Source: Nocardioides sp. YIM 152315 (GTDB taxonomy: Bacteria; Actinomycetota; Actinomycetes; Propionibacteriales; Nocardioidaceae). From it: a DNA stretch of 64,000 bases. The stretch's first letter is position 1. Every line of letters starts with the position of its first letter. This document shows positions 17,187-25,924 of this stretch, piece by piece. The notes under the pieces are model-generated. The model did not search any database. It saw only the letters and a program-made list of their open reading frames with translations, and had not been told where the DNA came from. The stretch lies in contig NZ_JARGER010000034.1 of the NCBI RefSeq assembly GCF_029210375.1, positions 1 through 64,000 on the forward strand, written 5' to 3'. Made by a program: the position numbers and the translations under genes.

Positions 17187-18058
17187 GACAACGCCAGGGA
17201 CCGACCAGGCGAAGCGCGGCGGAGGTCGTCGACAGGACAGTTGGCCGCCCCTTACCCATGCGTACGAACGAAGCGCTGAAGGCCGGGAGCAGCGCTCTTC
17301 TCCCTTGTTGCTGCCACGGCCCGGGCGGGCAGGTGGGATGCCGGCCCAACTGCTGAGGCCAGTCTCCGCTTCCGGACTCGTCCGGTGGCGCCGGTCGCCG
17401 AGAAGCTCTAGTACCGACACCCCGGGGCATCGAGAGGTTGGCGAAGCATCTCGGCACGGACGACGCGGACGACCACCGCCGCCTTCGCGTCCGCAAACGT
17501 CTCCCACGTCGGCGGACACTCCTCGGCGCGTCGAAGGACCTTCGACGGTTCGTTGAGGCCGTTGAGAGCCATCGCGGCAGAACGAGTCGTCATGTCCTGC
17601 AGCTCTCTTCGGCGTTCACTGCCAGGATCTGCCCGGATCCAGCGCGCCGTGCGCCGGCGAGGTCGACTGGTGCGCGGCTCATCGGGTCGTGCAAGCGCTC
17701 TTCGGGCGGCGAGATCACTGGGGGCGGCACGGGTCTCCTCCGGGCGTTCGCGCAGCAGGAGTCCATCAGTTCGTCCGGCACGGACTCCCGCTGCTCTGCC
17801 GGTATGTCACGTGGGGAACCTGCCGTCCTACCCGGCACTGTTCGACGTCTTGGGACCGGAGCACCCACGACGACGCGCGCCACGTCCGGGGCATGCCCGA
17901 CGTAAGACGTCGGGTGCTCTGCGCGACTCACCTCAGCGGCCCCGAACGGCCCGGAGGCGGTGACCCGCCGCTGTGGCACGGAGCCGAGCGATCGCACCGG
18001 ACCAATCGGCCGCGCTGCCCGCCACCAGCGGAAGCTGGCGCCACGAGATGGAGGACCC
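17187..18058. other. 872-base stretch without a convincing gene
   Basis: Between the two DUF6510 genes. The only protein-like frame is a 61-codon minus-strand ORF at 17408-17593 (MTTRSAAMALNGLNE...), with Ala/Val/Glu-rich composition. It has no recognisable family or good ribosome site, so it could be a gene remnant. The longer minus frame at 17590-18177 has the composition of random high-GC sequence. No clear terminator or repeat was found. Confidence 0.4.
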
Positions 18059-18334
18059 ATGGAGCACACAGACGACCTCGCTATCCAGGGGAGGGCGGTA
18101 GCCGGTTCACCGGGCCATGTCTTCGCCATCGACGTGACCGCGGCCGAAGTGGTGTGTCCTGACTGCGGCGGGAACACGCCCCTCGCCGATGAGAAGGCCT
18201 ATCTCCACGGCGAGGGGTCGCTCCTGCAGTGCAGGCACTGCTCGACCGTCCTCGGCCGATTCCGGCGATCACAGGGCGCCGTGTGGATCGACCTTCGGAG
18301 CATGCCCGCGTGGCAACTCCAGACGCCGCACTGA
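18059..18334 (+). CDS. DUF6510 zinc-ribbon-like protein, copy 2
   Basis: 91 residues, clearly homologous to the protein at 16848-17186. Shared features are a GHVFAIDVTAAEVVCPDCGG block, a second CxxC (CRHC) 27 residues later, and the WIDLRSM ending. The ATG follows GGAGGACCC, a strong ribosome site. It lacks the molybdoenzyme and reductase neighbours of copy 1, and the next gene is an SDR. A duplicated, free-standing copy implies the protein can act outside one fixed complex. Function unknown. Confidence 0.75.
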   Translation: MEHTDDLAIQGRAVAGSPGHVFAIDVTAAEVVCPDCGGNTPLADEKAYLHGEGSLLQCRHCSTVLGRFRRSQGAVWIDLRSMPAWQLQTPH

Positions 18335-18529
18335 CGCCGGAGGCGCAAGCCGGTGAGTCACCGGCAGCGCGCCAGCGAGTCGCAACACCGACGTAAGTCC
18401 ACCTCGCGGCGAGGTCACTCATCTACACATCGACCTCATTCATCTCGGAGACGGGCATTCGACTCTGCTCTCCGGTGCCGACCGGCGAACCACCGCGAAC
18501 AAGTACCGCACTGAGAGGAAGTAGGAACC

Positions 18530-19297
18530 ATGGGCGCATTCGAGGGCCGCAAGCTGATCGCGATCGGGGGAAGCAGCGGCATGGGCCGCCAGAGCGCGAT
18601 CGACGTGGTCGCCGCCGGCGGCACCGCCGTCATCGTCGGCCGCGACCCAGACCGCGTCGAGGAGACCGTCGACGCCATCTCGGAGAACGGGAAGGCATGG
18701 GGCATCACCGCCGACCTCGCCGACCGCGACGACGTCCGCCGCGTCCAGGACACCCTCGCCAGCGAGCACGCCGATGCCAACCTCCTGGTGAACTCCGCCG
18801 GCTTCTTCATCCCGAGGCCCTTCCTCGAGTACGGCGAGTCCGACTACGACGCCTACCTCGAGCTCGCCCGTTCGGCGTTCTTCCTCACCCAGACCGTGAC
18901 TCGGGGAATGATCGCCGCCGGCGGCGGCGCCATCGTGAACATCGGGTCCATGTGGGCCCACCAGGCGATCGCGGCCACGCCGGCGACCGGCTACTCGATG
19001 GGCAAGGCAGCCCTCCACGCGCTCACCCACAACCTCGCCATGGAGCTGGCCGAGCACAAGATCCGGGTCAACGCCGTGGCTCCCGCCGTCGTGGCGACCC
19101 CGCTCTACGAAGGCTTCATCCCCAAGGATCAGCTCGACGCCGCGCTCGCGACCTTCGACAGCTTCCACCCCCTCGGCCGGGTGGGCACTCCCCAGGACGT
19201 CGCCTCTGCAGTCACCTACCTGCTGTCAGAGGACGCCGGCTGGATCACCGGAGCGATCCTCAACGTCGACGGCGGCGTCATGGCGGGCCGGAACTAG
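18530..19297 (+). CDS. SDR-family oxidoreductase
   Basis: 255 residues of the short-chain dehydrogenase family. The cofactor loop is GGSSGMGRQ near residue 13, and NSAGFF corresponds to the NNAG motif. The catalytic Ser is in NIGSMW and the Tyr/Lys pair in YSMGK, and the family C-terminus [11 protein letters not shown] is present. The arginine after the first strand of the Rossmann fold (GRDPDR) suggests NADP(H). It starts at an ATG after GAGAGGAAGTAGGAACC. It lies just upstream of msrB and may be cotranscribed, with a 52-base gap. Its substrate is unknown. Confidence 0.88.
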   Translation: MGAFEGRKLIAIGGSSGMGRQSAIDVVAAGGTAVIVGRDPDRVEETVDAISENGKAWGITADLADRDDVRRVQDTLASEHADANLLVNSAGFFIPRPFLEYGESDYDAYLELARSAFFLTQTVTRGMIAAGGGAIVNIGSMWAHQAIAATPATGYSMGKAALHALTHNLAMELAEHKIRVNAVAPAVVATPLYEGFIPKDQLDAALATFDSFHPLGRVGTPQDVASAVTYLLSEDAGWITGAILNVDGGVMAGRN

Positions 19298-19349
19298 GCA
19301 CGAAGGCCAGGCAGAACTTCCCCTCGACACCCCAGGAGGACGAACCACC

Positions 19350-19847
19350 GTGGCACCCAATTACGAACGACGCCCTGAGGCCGTGGCGCAGCTGACGCCG
19401 CGGCAGTACGCAGTGACCCAAGAGGACGAGACCGAGCCGGCCTTCCAGAACGAATACTGGAACTCGAAGGCGCCTGGCATCTACGTCGACGTCGTCTCCG
19501 GCGAGCCGCTGTTCGCCTCGACCAACAAGTACAACAGCCGCACCGGCTGGCCCAGCTTCACCAGCCCCCTGGAGCCGACGAACGTGGTCGAAGTCGTCGA
19601 CGACAGCCACGGGATGGTCCGGACCGAGGTCCGCTCCACGCACGGGAACAGCCACCTCGGGCACCTTTTCCCCGACGGTCCAGCTGATCAAGGCGGCATG
19701 CGCTACTGCATCAATTCGGCTGCCCTGAGGTTCGTCGCGGCTGCCGACCTCGAAGCCGAGGGATACAGCCAGTACCTGCACCTGTTCGACAATCCTGATG
19801 GAGCGGCCGCAGGCGACAAGCCAGTGATGGAGGGCGAGAATCGATGA
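19350..19847 (+). CDS. msrB: Peptide-methionine (R)-S-oxide reductase MsrB
   Basis: 165 residues with a GTG start. The catalytic cysteine is Cys 120 in [12 protein letters not shown], and the [10 protein letters not shown] and TGWPSF motifs are intact. The structural zinc cysteines found in many MsrB proteins are missing (SGEPLF where CGxPLF is usual), placing it in the zinc-free branch. It reduces the R epimer of methionine sulfoxide in proteins. It overlaps msrA by ATGA, so both epimers are handled from one mRNA. No resolving cysteine is obvious. Confidence 0.93.
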   Translation: MAPNYERRPEAVAQLTPRQYAVTQEDETEPAFQNEYWNSKAPGIYVDVVSGEPLFASTNKYNSRTGWPSFTSPLEPTNVVEVVDDSHGMVRTEVRSTHGNSHLGHLFPDGPADQGGMRYCINSAALRFVAAADLEAEGYSQYLHLFDNPDGAAAGDKPVMEGENR

Positions 19848-20383
19848 AGGCGTACGGACTGCACAACGAGACCGAGACTGCCGTCCTCGCTGGTGGATGC
19901 TTCTGGGGCATGGAGGATCTGCTGCGCAAGGAGGACGGGGTCCTGAAGACCCGCGTGGGGTACACCGGCGGCGCGAACGAGCACCCGACCTACCGGAATC
20001 ACCCCGGGCACGCCGAAGCCGTCGAGATCGTCTTCGACCCGACCGAGATCAGCTACCGCGACCTGCTCGAGCTCTTCTTCAAGGTTCACGACCCCACCAC
20101 GCTCAACAGGCAGGGCAACGACGTGGGAACCAGCTATCGGTCCGCAATCTTCTACAACAGCGACGAGCAGCGCGACGTTGCCACGGAGCTCATCCAAGAG
20201 ATCGACGCCAGCGAGCGCTGGCCCGGCAAGGTCGTGACCGAGGTGACGGCGGCCGGCGCGTTCTGGGAGGCCGAGCCCGAGCACCAGGACTACCTGGTCA
20301 AGAACCCGAACGGTTACACGTGCCACTACGTCCGCCCCTACTGGCGTCTGCCGGAGCGGGACCCGGCCGCCCCGGGCGGCTGA
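19844..20383 (+). CDS. msrA: Peptide-methionine (S)-S-oxide reductase MsrA
   Basis: 179 residues with the signature GGCFWG, catalytic Cys 19, and the expected YTGG, HPTYRNH and [12 protein letters not shown] segments. The C-terminal tail lacks the extra cysteines of E. coli MsrA, so regeneration probably uses mycothiol/mycoredoxin or thioredoxin directly. It is translationally coupled to msrB. Together with the SUOX-fold enzymes in this region, it suggests a local concentration of sulfoxide repair or oxidant defence. Confidence 0.95.
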   Translation: MKAYGLHNETETAVLAGGCFWGMEDLLRKEDGVLKTRVGYTGGANEHPTYRNHPGHAEAVEIVFDPTEISYRDLLELFFKVHDPTTLNRQGNDVGTSYRSAIFYNSDEQRDVATELIQEIDASERWPGKVVTEVTAAGAFWEAEPEHQDYLVKNPNGYTCHYVRPYWRLPERDPAAPGG

Positions 20384-20690
20384 GGACCAGGAGTTCGCGG
20401 GCCGCATGGAGCCCGAAACGCTGCCGGTGAAGCAACCGATCGGGCTCTCCCGTGATCGGACACTGCCCCAGTCCTCGGCCCCCGATACGCTCGCAGGAGC
20501 GCATTCGCTCATCAGCGAGATGATCGTGGCGGGAATGAGTTCATTGCGATTGCCGAGATCGCGCCCCGGGCCCGGGTCCCCGGCCCAGCGGCCCGACTCC
20601 GGGGTCCGGTGAGCGCGCGGATGCGCGGCGGGTGAGCAGCGGGTCGGCAGGCGGAGTACAAGACAGGAACGGACCGACGAAGGGGGACGT
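20384..20690. other. Intergenic stretch after msrA
   Basis: About 300 bases with no supported gene. A 68-codon plus-strand frame (20406-20612) exists but looks like chance reading of GC-rich sequence. Around 20565-20605 there are C- and G-rich self-complementary runs (CCCGGGCCCGGG) that could form a hairpin, but no T-tract follows. The promoter of the zinc-finger/sigma pair should lie near the right end. Confidence 0.4.
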
Positions 20691-20966
20691 GTGGCGGACA
20701 GTGCAGGGAACGATACGAGCGACGAACATGAGGACCATTGGGACCGGCTCGAGGCGTTCCTGCAGACCGACCCCCAGGACGCCGGGTGTGACGCCACCAT
20801 GGAAGTGCTCGACGTCTACGCCGAACTCGTCGCGGCCGGGTCCGACCCGGCCGACCGCTTCCCCGGCGTCAAGGCCCACCTCCTGGCATGTGGTCCGTGT
20901 GCGGAGGACCTCGAAGGCCTGCTCGCCGCCATCACGGGCGGATCGTCGACAACGGATGTGCCGTGA
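20691..20966 (+). CDS. Small zinc-finger protein, probable anti-sigma-type sensor
   Basis: 91 residues with a GTG start after AAGGGGGACGT. The C-terminal half contains HLLACGPCAEDL, an HxxxCxxC motif like that of ZAS-domain anti-sigma factors, after a helical segment VLDVYAELVAAGSDPADRFPG. The protein has no membrane segment. It lies 212 bases upstream of an ECF sigma factor, and the homologous element is fused to a sigma-like domain at 30403. A redox-sensitive zinc anti-sigma factor (RsrA-like) is the natural reading, but binding to the sigma factor is inferred. Confidence 0.6.
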   Translation: MADSAGNDTSDEHEDHWDRLEAFLQTDPQDAGCDATMEVLDVYAELVAAGSDPADRFPGVKAHLLACGPCAEDLEGLLAAITGGSSTTDVP

Positions 20967-21029
20967 CCTTGGAGGTGAAGACCCGCCAAGACCCCGCGCC
21001 ACGGCCGCGCCGCGGCGGCACCCCCGTGA

Positions 21030-21045
21030 TGGACTAGATGGTCCT
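21030..21045. promoter_or_regulatory. TGGAC-N6-GTCCA operator, site 2 (one mismatch)
   Basis: TGGACTAGATGGTCCT between the zinc-finger gene and the sigma gene, about 135 bases upstream of the sigma start. The last base breaks the palindrome. Confidence 0.55.
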
Positions 21046-21083
21046 AAGCAAAGTTTCCTTGTCGTAGACATGATGCGCTTGAA

Positions 21084-21099
21084 TGGACCGATTAGTCCG
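21084..21099. promoter_or_regulatory. TGGAC-N6-GTCCA operator, site 3 (one mismatch)
   Basis: TGGACCGATTAGTCCG, 80 bases before the sigma factor start and 38 bases after site 2. Two spaced sites in one promoter region strengthen the case for regulation of the sigma gene. Confidence 0.5.
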
Positions 21100-21178
21100 G
21101 ATTACGGTGAGTCGAAGCGTTGGGCTGACACCCGACCGACGTCCCCACCCCAGGGGCGGTCTCGTGAAAGAGGTTGCA

Positions 21179-21817
21179 GTGAACGACCCGGTGATCGCAC
21201 GTGAGAACAGCCGGTGGATACGCGACCTCAGCGCCGGGGGACCCGCGAAGGAAGCCGCCTGCACCGAGCTCTATGCACTCCTGCTGCGCGTGGCGAGGTC
21301 CGAGACCCGCCGACGCGCACCGACCCTTCGCGTGGCCGGACCCGAGCTCGAGGACATCGCACACCAAGCCGCGGCCGACGCGTTGATGGCGGTCACCGAA
21401 CGCCTCGACAGGTTTCGAGGCGAGGCGCGATTCACCACGTGGGCCACCAAGTTCGTGATCTTCGACGTCGCCACCAAGATGAACCGTCACCACTGGCACC
21501 GACACGAGGTCCCCTACGAGGAGGAGGACTGGTCGAAGATCGCCTCACGGTTCGATCTGGGGCCGGAGGACGAGACGCAGGTTCGCGAGTTCGCCGCAGC
21601 CGTGTCGGCAGCGGTCGAGGAGAGCCTGTCCGACCGTCAGCGCATGGTCTTCGTTGCCACCGTCCTCAACGGCATGCCGACCGACGTCTTGGCCGAAAGG
21701 CTCGGGTCGACACACAACGCGCTTTACAAGGTCCTCTTCGACGCTCGGAAGAAGCTGCGCGCGGCACTGGTGGCAGGCGGCTACCTCGCCGACGTCTCCG
21801 AGGTCCGCTCCGCCTGA
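21179..21817 (+). CDS. ECF-type RNA polymerase sigma factor
   Basis: About 212 residues. Region 2 runs through PELEDIAHQAAADALMAV and FRGEARFTTWATKF. Region 4 is SLSDRQRMVFVATVLNGM followed by the helix-turn-helix VLAERLGSTHNALYKVLFDARKKL. Several starts are in frame. The GTG at 21179, five bases after AAAGAGG, is preferred over the ATG at 21083, which sits inside an operator-like palindrome. Its 3' end overlaps the convergent nhaA gene by 37 bases. The upstream zinc-finger protein is its probable regulator. Confidence 0.85.
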   Translation: MNDPVIARENSRWIRDLSAGGPAKEAACTELYALLLRVARSETRRRAPTLRVAGPELEDIAHQAAADALMAVTERLDRFRGEARFTTWATKFVIFDVATKMNRHHWHRHEVPYEEEDWSKIASRFDLGPEDETQVREFAAAVSAAVEESLSDRQRMVFVATVLNGMPTDVLAERLGSTHNALYKVLFDARKKLRAALVAGGYLADVSEVRSA

Positions 21818-23733
21818 TCGACGATCGACGTCGGTTCGAGCGCCATCCGCACAGCGGCCAGTAGTGCCGATGGCCCGTAGTCGCCCTCGTGCCGTACGCC
21901 GTTGATGAACAGGGTCGGCGTACCCGCGACGGCGCTCAGGCGGGCCGACTCGATGTCGCCCGAGACCTTCTGAGCGGTGCGCGCGTCCTTGAAGTCGGCA
22001 ATGAACTGGTCGGCATCCAGGCTCAAGGAAGTCGCCAGCTCGACCAGATCGAGATCGTCGAGTTCGGCGCGGCGAGCGAGCAGGGCGTCGTGCATGGGCC
22101 AGAACGAGCCCTGGACAGCGGCGGCTTCGCTTGCGAGGGCGGCCCGCCACGCTGCTGGGTGGACATCGACGAGTGGAAGGTGCCGCCACACATAGCGGAC
22201 CTGCGTCGGCAGCTCGTGGAGGACGGTGGTCAGCGACCACTCGGCCTGCCCACAGAAGGGGCACTCGAAATCGCCGTACTCCACGATCGTGACCTCGGCA
22301 TCGGAGTGTCCGCGAATGTGGTCGCGCGACTCGTCGACGTCTGATGCAAGGTCGACCAAGGCGGGGGATCCCGGGCGACGCATGGACTCGCTGAGCCGCT
22401 TGGGAAGCACCCGCGGAAGACACGCCCAACCGACCGCGAGAACGGGAGCGGTCACGACCGCGGCCAGGGCCCCGGTCACGGCGTCGTCACGGGCCGTTCC
22501 GTCGAGGGCGATGCCGGCGACCAGCATCGTCACTGTGAAGCCCATCGACGAGATGGCACCGGCAGTCAGCACGTGCTTGCCGGTCACCGGCGGCATCAGC
22601 GCACCGCGGCTCGCGACTCGGGAGACCCAGGTCAGCAGGGCGAACGCGATTGGCTTGCCGAGCAGGAGACCGGCGAGGATTCCCCACGTGATCGGGCCAG
22701 TGAAGGCGCGCTGCAGCAGGGTCGCGTCCAGAGTGATGCCGAGGTTCGCGATGACGAAGAGGGGCACGACGACGAGGCTGACGAACAGCGAGAGGCGATG
22801 TTGCAGGCGCGCATTGGGCGAGAGCGCCGCCCGGAGTTGCGCGATCGCAACACGAGCGGCAGTCGGCGACGGCTGCTCACGGAAGGAGCGCACGACGCGT
22901 GACGCGTGCTCAAGGTGCACCAGCGCCGGCGTGTAGGCCGGCGAGAGGAGCCCCACGCACAAGCCCGCGATGATCGGGTCGATGCCGCTGGACCGAGTCA
23001 GTACCCATCCCAGGACCGCCAGACTGGCCAGGAGCTGCCCTGGCCACCGAGACCTCTGGGCGCGCCAGTAGAGCATGAACACCGCGGCTGCAGAGGCCAC
23101 CAGGCCCAGCTCGACCTGGTCGCTGTAGAACAGCGCAATCACGACCAGCGACCCCACGTCATCGGCAACGAGGACTGTGATGAGGAACTGCCGCAGACGA
23201 GGCGACGCCCCGCGGGCGATCCACGACAGCGCAGCCAGCGCCATCGCGGTGTCGGTGGACATCGCCACTCCCCATGCTTGAGGTGCGCCTCCCGTTGTGA
23301 GGAGGTTGACGGCAGCGAAGATGGCGGCAGGCAGCAGCAGCCCTCCCAGGCCGATAGAGACCGGAAGTACCGACCTGCGGCGGTCGCGAAGATCACCCAG
23401 GTCCCACTCCCGCCTTGCCTCCAGGCCGACCACGAGGAAGAACACGCTCATCAGCCCCTCGTTGACCGCCTCGAGCAAGCTGAGTCCATAGCTGTGCGAG
23501 CCCCCGGACACCGCGACCTCGGCATCCCAGAACGTGTCGTAGGAGCCACCGGCCAGGTTGGCCCACAACAGCGACACCAGCATTGCTCCCGCGAGAGCCG
23601 ACGTCGCCACGTGTTGGTCTCCGAGGAAGCCACGGAGGAACTCGGCTCGCCCGCGCGCCCAGCTCGTCGTACCTCGACATGTCCCGTCACCAGCGCTTGC
23701 GGTCGCGGGTACCGCCGCGTCAGTCCCTGGCAT
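21781..23733 (-). CDS. nhaA: NhaA Na+/H+ antiporter fused to a DsbA-like thioredoxin domain
   Basis: 650 residues. Residues 30-450 are an NhaA antiporter with the paired aspartates Asp 191-Asp 192 in LVADDVGSL, which bind Na+/H+ in this family, and about eleven membrane segments. Residues 470-640 are a DsbA/thioredoxin-fold domain with the active-site CPFC at 491-494 and the cis-Pro loop GTPTLFING. NhaA-DsbA fusions are known in actinobacteria. The ATG at 23733 is chosen because the frame upstream is only antisense noise; it overlaps the end of the preceding GNAT gene by 14 bases. The redox partner of the CPFC site is unknown. Confidence 0.9.
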   Translation of the reverse strand: MPGTDAAVPATASAGDGTCRGTTSWARGRAEFLRGFLGDQHVATSALAGAMLVSLLWANLAGGSYDTFWDAEVAVSGGSHSYGLSLLEAVNEGLMSVFFLVVGLEARREWDLGDLRDRRRSVLPVSIGLGGLLLPAAIFAAVNLLTTGGAPQAWGVAMSTDTAMALAALSWIARGASPRLRQFLITVLVADDVGSLVVIALFYSDQVELGLVASAAAVFMLYWRAQRSRWPGQLLASLAVLGWVLTRSSGIDPIIAGLCVGLLSPAYTPALVHLEHASRVVRSFREQPSPTAARVAIAQLRAALSPNARLQHRLSLFVSLVVVPLFVIANLGITLDATLLQRAFTGPITWGILAGLLLGKPIAFALLTWVSRVASRGALMPPVTGKHVLTAGAISSMGFTVTMLVAGIALDGTARDDAVTGALAAVVTAPVLAVGWACLPRVLPKRLSESMRRPGSPALVDLASDVDESRDHIRGHSDAEVTIVEYGDFECPFCGQAEWSLTTVLHELPTQVRYVWRHLPLVDVHPAAWRAALASEAAAVQGSFWPMHDALLARRAELDDLDLVELATSLSLDADQFIADFKDARTAQKVSGDIESARLSAVAGTPTLFINGVRHEGDYGPSALLAAVRMALEPTSIVDQAERTSETSAR

Positions 23734-24124
23734 CAGCTTGGGCGGCCTCGGCGCTGGCGCGGTCGGGGTAGCCAGGGAATCGCGGGTCCACGAGGTCGTC
23801 GTAGGCAGAGTTCTTGGACAGGAAGTCCGCCACGAACGGGCAGATCGCGGTGACCGTGCCGGACCGAGCTCTGATCTGCTCGAGGACGCGTGCCACCATG
23901 GCGCCGGCGACGCCCCGCCTCCGGTGAGAAGGATCGACCTCGGCATGCCGAAGCGCAAACCGGTTCGGCCTGAGGCGGGAGTAGTACAACCAGCCGGCGA
24001 GCGCCTCGCCGCGGTAGAGCTCGAACCGGCGCTGTTCGGCGTCGTCAATCAGCCTCTCGGCGGCGCGGTCTTGATCTCGATCCTCACCCGTGGACACTTC
24101 TCGACCTCCTGCATCGGCTTCCAC
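23720..24124 (-). CDS. Small GNAT acetyltransferase (YjdJ type)
   Basis: 134 residues. The acetyl-CoA loop is HRRRGVAGAMV, preceded by the strand FALRHAEVDP, with the C-terminal block GTVTAICPFVADFLSKNSAYDDLV typical of the YjdJ/COG2388 group. It overlaps nhaA at its 3' end. It shares a 137-base divergent promoter region, with two TGGAC-N6-GTCCA-type sites, with another YjdJ-type gene on the plus strand. Its substrate is unknown. Confidence 0.8.
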   Translation of the reverse strand: MEADAGGREVSTGEDRDQDRAAERLIDDAEQRRFELYRGEALAGWLYYSRLRPNRFALRHAEVDPSHRRRGVAGAMVARVLEQIRARSGTVTAICPFVADFLSKNSAYDDLVDPRFPGYPDRASAEAAQADARD

Positions 24125-24135
24125 CTGCGTGATTG

Positions 24136-24151
24136 TGGACTATAGAGTTCA
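24136..24151. promoter_or_regulatory. TGGAC-N6-GTCCA operator, site 4 (one mismatch)
   Basis: TGGACTATAGAGTTCA, 11 bases upstream of the minus-strand GNAT start. A repressor bound here would block that gene directly. Confidence 0.6.
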
Positions 24152-24197
24152 ATGGACTGCCAACATCGCCTTGCGTGAAGTGATTCCTCAAGTAACT

Positions 24198-24213
24198 TGG
24201 ACTAGGAGGTCCA
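24198..24213. promoter_or_regulatory. TGGAC-N6-GTCCA operator, site 5
   Basis: TGGACTAGGAGGTCCA, matching in both conserved half-sites, in the same divergent region and about 60 bases upstream of the plus-strand GNAT start. Confidence 0.65.
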
Positions 24214-24273
24214 TCAGGGAGGCGGTAGCGGCGAAGACCCCCGTGGGCTCAGAACGAAGAGATGGAAGAGAAC

Positions 24274-25242
24274 ATGGAGCCACGCTCAGCATCCGTCGAA
24301 GTGCGCAAGAACACCAGGGACCGCCTCTATGAAGCACTCATCGACGGCGAGGTCGTAGGCGAGCTCGCCTACGAGATGGTCGGTGGGCGAGTCTCGCTGA
24401 CGCACTCCTACGTGGATGCGCGTCATCGTCATCAGGGGGTCGCGTCGTCGCTGGCCCGGTTCGCACTCGAGGACCTCCGCGACAGCCAGTCCCGGGTGGG
24501 GATCTACTGCGGCTTCGTAGCTGACTTCGTTCGCGAACACCCTGAGTACGAGGACGCGGTCGAGGCCAGCCAATCGGCATTCCTGGCGACGCGCACCGCC
24601 CTTGACACGAACCGCGGGGGCTGGCATGAGCGACCTGCACGTGAGGATCGAGCCGGACCGCATCGTGACGGCCACGCTGGTCCTCAGGAGCTGGGCGGCC
24701 GAGGATGCGGCGGAGGCGCTCGAGATCTACGGCGATCGCCAGACCGCAGTGTCGATCGGACTGCACCAGCCGGTCGCGGACGTGATCGAGATGCGGGAGC
24801 TGCTGACCCGGTGGGACCTGCAATCCTCCCAGCGTCCGGTGCCTCAGGGCTTGTGGGCCGCGGAAGGGTCGAGGACGGCAGGCTACTAGGCGGAGCAACG
24901 CTGCTGCCGTTCAGCTCCACGGCGCCGCAGCTCGTGATGGGTTGGCATCTGCGCCCTGATGCTCGCCGCCACGGGGTCGCCGGTCAGATCGGTCATGCCC
25001 TGGCGCATCACGCCTTCGTCAGCGGCGACGCCGCCGCCGTCTACCTGGCTGCACCCGCGGAGAATCGGGAGGCGCTCACCGTCGGCCGACGACTCGGGAT
25101 GAGAGCGGTCGACGACCTCATGTGGACTCACGCCGGCGCCCGGCTCACGGTCCTCGAGATGGCCCGCGACGACCTGCACAAGGTACGCCCCGGCGTCTCA
25201 TTGGACGGCTCCTACGATCCGGAGGGCCTGATCGACTGGTGA
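24274..25242 (+). CDS. YjdJ-type GNAT, reading on into a frameshifted second GNAT
   Basis: The first 110 residues are a small GNAT domain (HRHQGVASSLARFAL; YCGFVADFVREHPEYEDAV), homologous to the divergent gene at 23720 and to the C-terminal part of the FHA fusion. After about 24620 the frame has no sensible homology until about 24855. From there it reads the C-terminal part of the second GNAT gene (ARRHGVAGQIGHALAHHAF). One extra G in the GGGGG run near 24618 would end the first gene at TGA 24627 and give an ATGA overlap with the second, so an indel is likely. The ATG at 24262 is an alternative start; 24274 has the better ribosome site (GGAAGAG). Confidence 0.6.
   Translation: MEPRSASVEVRKNTRDRLYEALIDGEVVGELAYEMVGGRVSLTHSYVDARHRHQGVASSLARFALEDLRDSQSRVGIYCGFVADFVREHPEYEDAVEASQSAFLATRTALDTNRGGWHERPAREDRAGPHRDGHAGPQELGGRGCGGGARDLRRSPDRSVDRTAPAGRGRDRDAGAADPVGPAILPASGASGLVGRGRVEDGRLLGGATLLPFSSTAPQLVMGWHLRPDARRHGVAGQIGHALAHHAFVSGDAAAVYLAAPAENREALTVGRRLGMRAVDDLMWTHAGARLTVLEMARDDLHKVRPGVSLDGSYDPEGLIDW
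24626..25242 (+). pseudogene. RimJ/RimL-type GNAT acetyltransferase with frameshift
   Basis: Starts MSDLHVRIEPDRIVTATLV, a RimJ-like N-terminus, and runs to a TAG at about 24887. The rest of the domain (VEDGRLLGGATLLPF, the acetyl-CoA loop RPDARRHGVAGQIG and a normal C-terminus ending GLIDW) lies in a different frame from about 24855. A single insertion or deletion near 24850-24860 accounts for it. It is related to the intact gene at 26510. Whether the lesion is biological or a sequencing error cannot be told from one sequence. Confidence 0.65.
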
Positions 25243-25297
25243 GTGCGCGGAGACGCCGCGGGATCCCGGCAAACGCATCTGGCAGGAGCCGGAGAGC

Positions 25298-25924
25298 TCA
25301 GGTGGCCGATAGACTCTCGATGTGTGCGAGCGCCATGTCGATCGAGGTCGCCATGGGGCTGACGTCACGCTCGGCCTGGGCCAGCATGTACCCGCCTTGA
25401 AGGGCGCCCATGAGCCCGGTTGCGAGCTGGTCGACGGAGACCTCGGACTTGAGGACGCCGTCGGCTTGGAGGCGGCGGAGGACGTCGGCCAGGAGACCTC
25501 GCCACTCGGCGAAGAGCTGAGAAAGTGCCTTGCGTGCCAGGTCGTCGTGGTCAGAGACCTCCGAGGCCAACGCGCCGAGCGCGCACCCGTAGGCGCCGTG
25601 GCGTAGAGCGTTGCTCTGCACCAGGGCGTCACGCCATCGGCGCAGTCCGCGAAGTGTCGACACGTTGCCCAGTGATTCCCGTTCGCGGGCCAAGACCGTC
25701 TGACCGACATGGTCGACAACTGCCCTGACCAGCGCTTCCCTGCTCTTGAAGTGGTGGTAGAACTGCGACTTGCTCGACCCCGTCGCGGCGAGGACGTCGT
25801 CAACGGTGGTAGCCGCGACGCCCTTCACATACATGAGTTCGGCTGCGGAAGCGACGATCCTGGCTCGCGTCTTCGCACCGCGCGCCGTGAGGCGTCTGCC
25901 GCTGTGCGAGTCGGTCAAGGTCAT
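25298..25924 (-). CDS. TetR-family transcriptional regulator
   Basis: 208 residues. The N-terminal helix-turn-helix (VDDVLAATGSSKSQFYHHFKSR, about residues 41-62) is textbook TetR. The ligand-binding domain contains HGAYGCALGALASEV with one conserved cysteine (Cys 114), placed like the redox- or electrophile-sensing cysteine of NemR-like TetR proteins. It overlaps the truncated TetR gene upstream by ATGA. The site at 26447 in front of that pair suggests autoregulation. It is the best candidate to bind the TGGAC-N6-GTCCA sites. Confidence 0.85.
   Translation of the reverse strand: MTLTDSHSGRRLTARGAKTRARIVASAAELMYVKGVAATTVDDVLAATGSSKSQFYHHFKSREALVRAVVDHVGQTVLARERESLGNVSTLRGLRRWRDALVQSNALRHGAYGCALGALASEVSDHDDLARKALSQLFAEWRGLLADVLRRLQADGVLKSEVSVDQLATGLMGALQGGYMLAQAERDVSPMATSIDMALAHIESLSAT

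Noticed and set aside
17590..18177. A 195-codon minus-strand frame with ATGA overlap to a 61-codon frame
   Set aside because: Composition is random-like and its upstream end is antisense to the DUF6510 gene; the overlap is probably chance.
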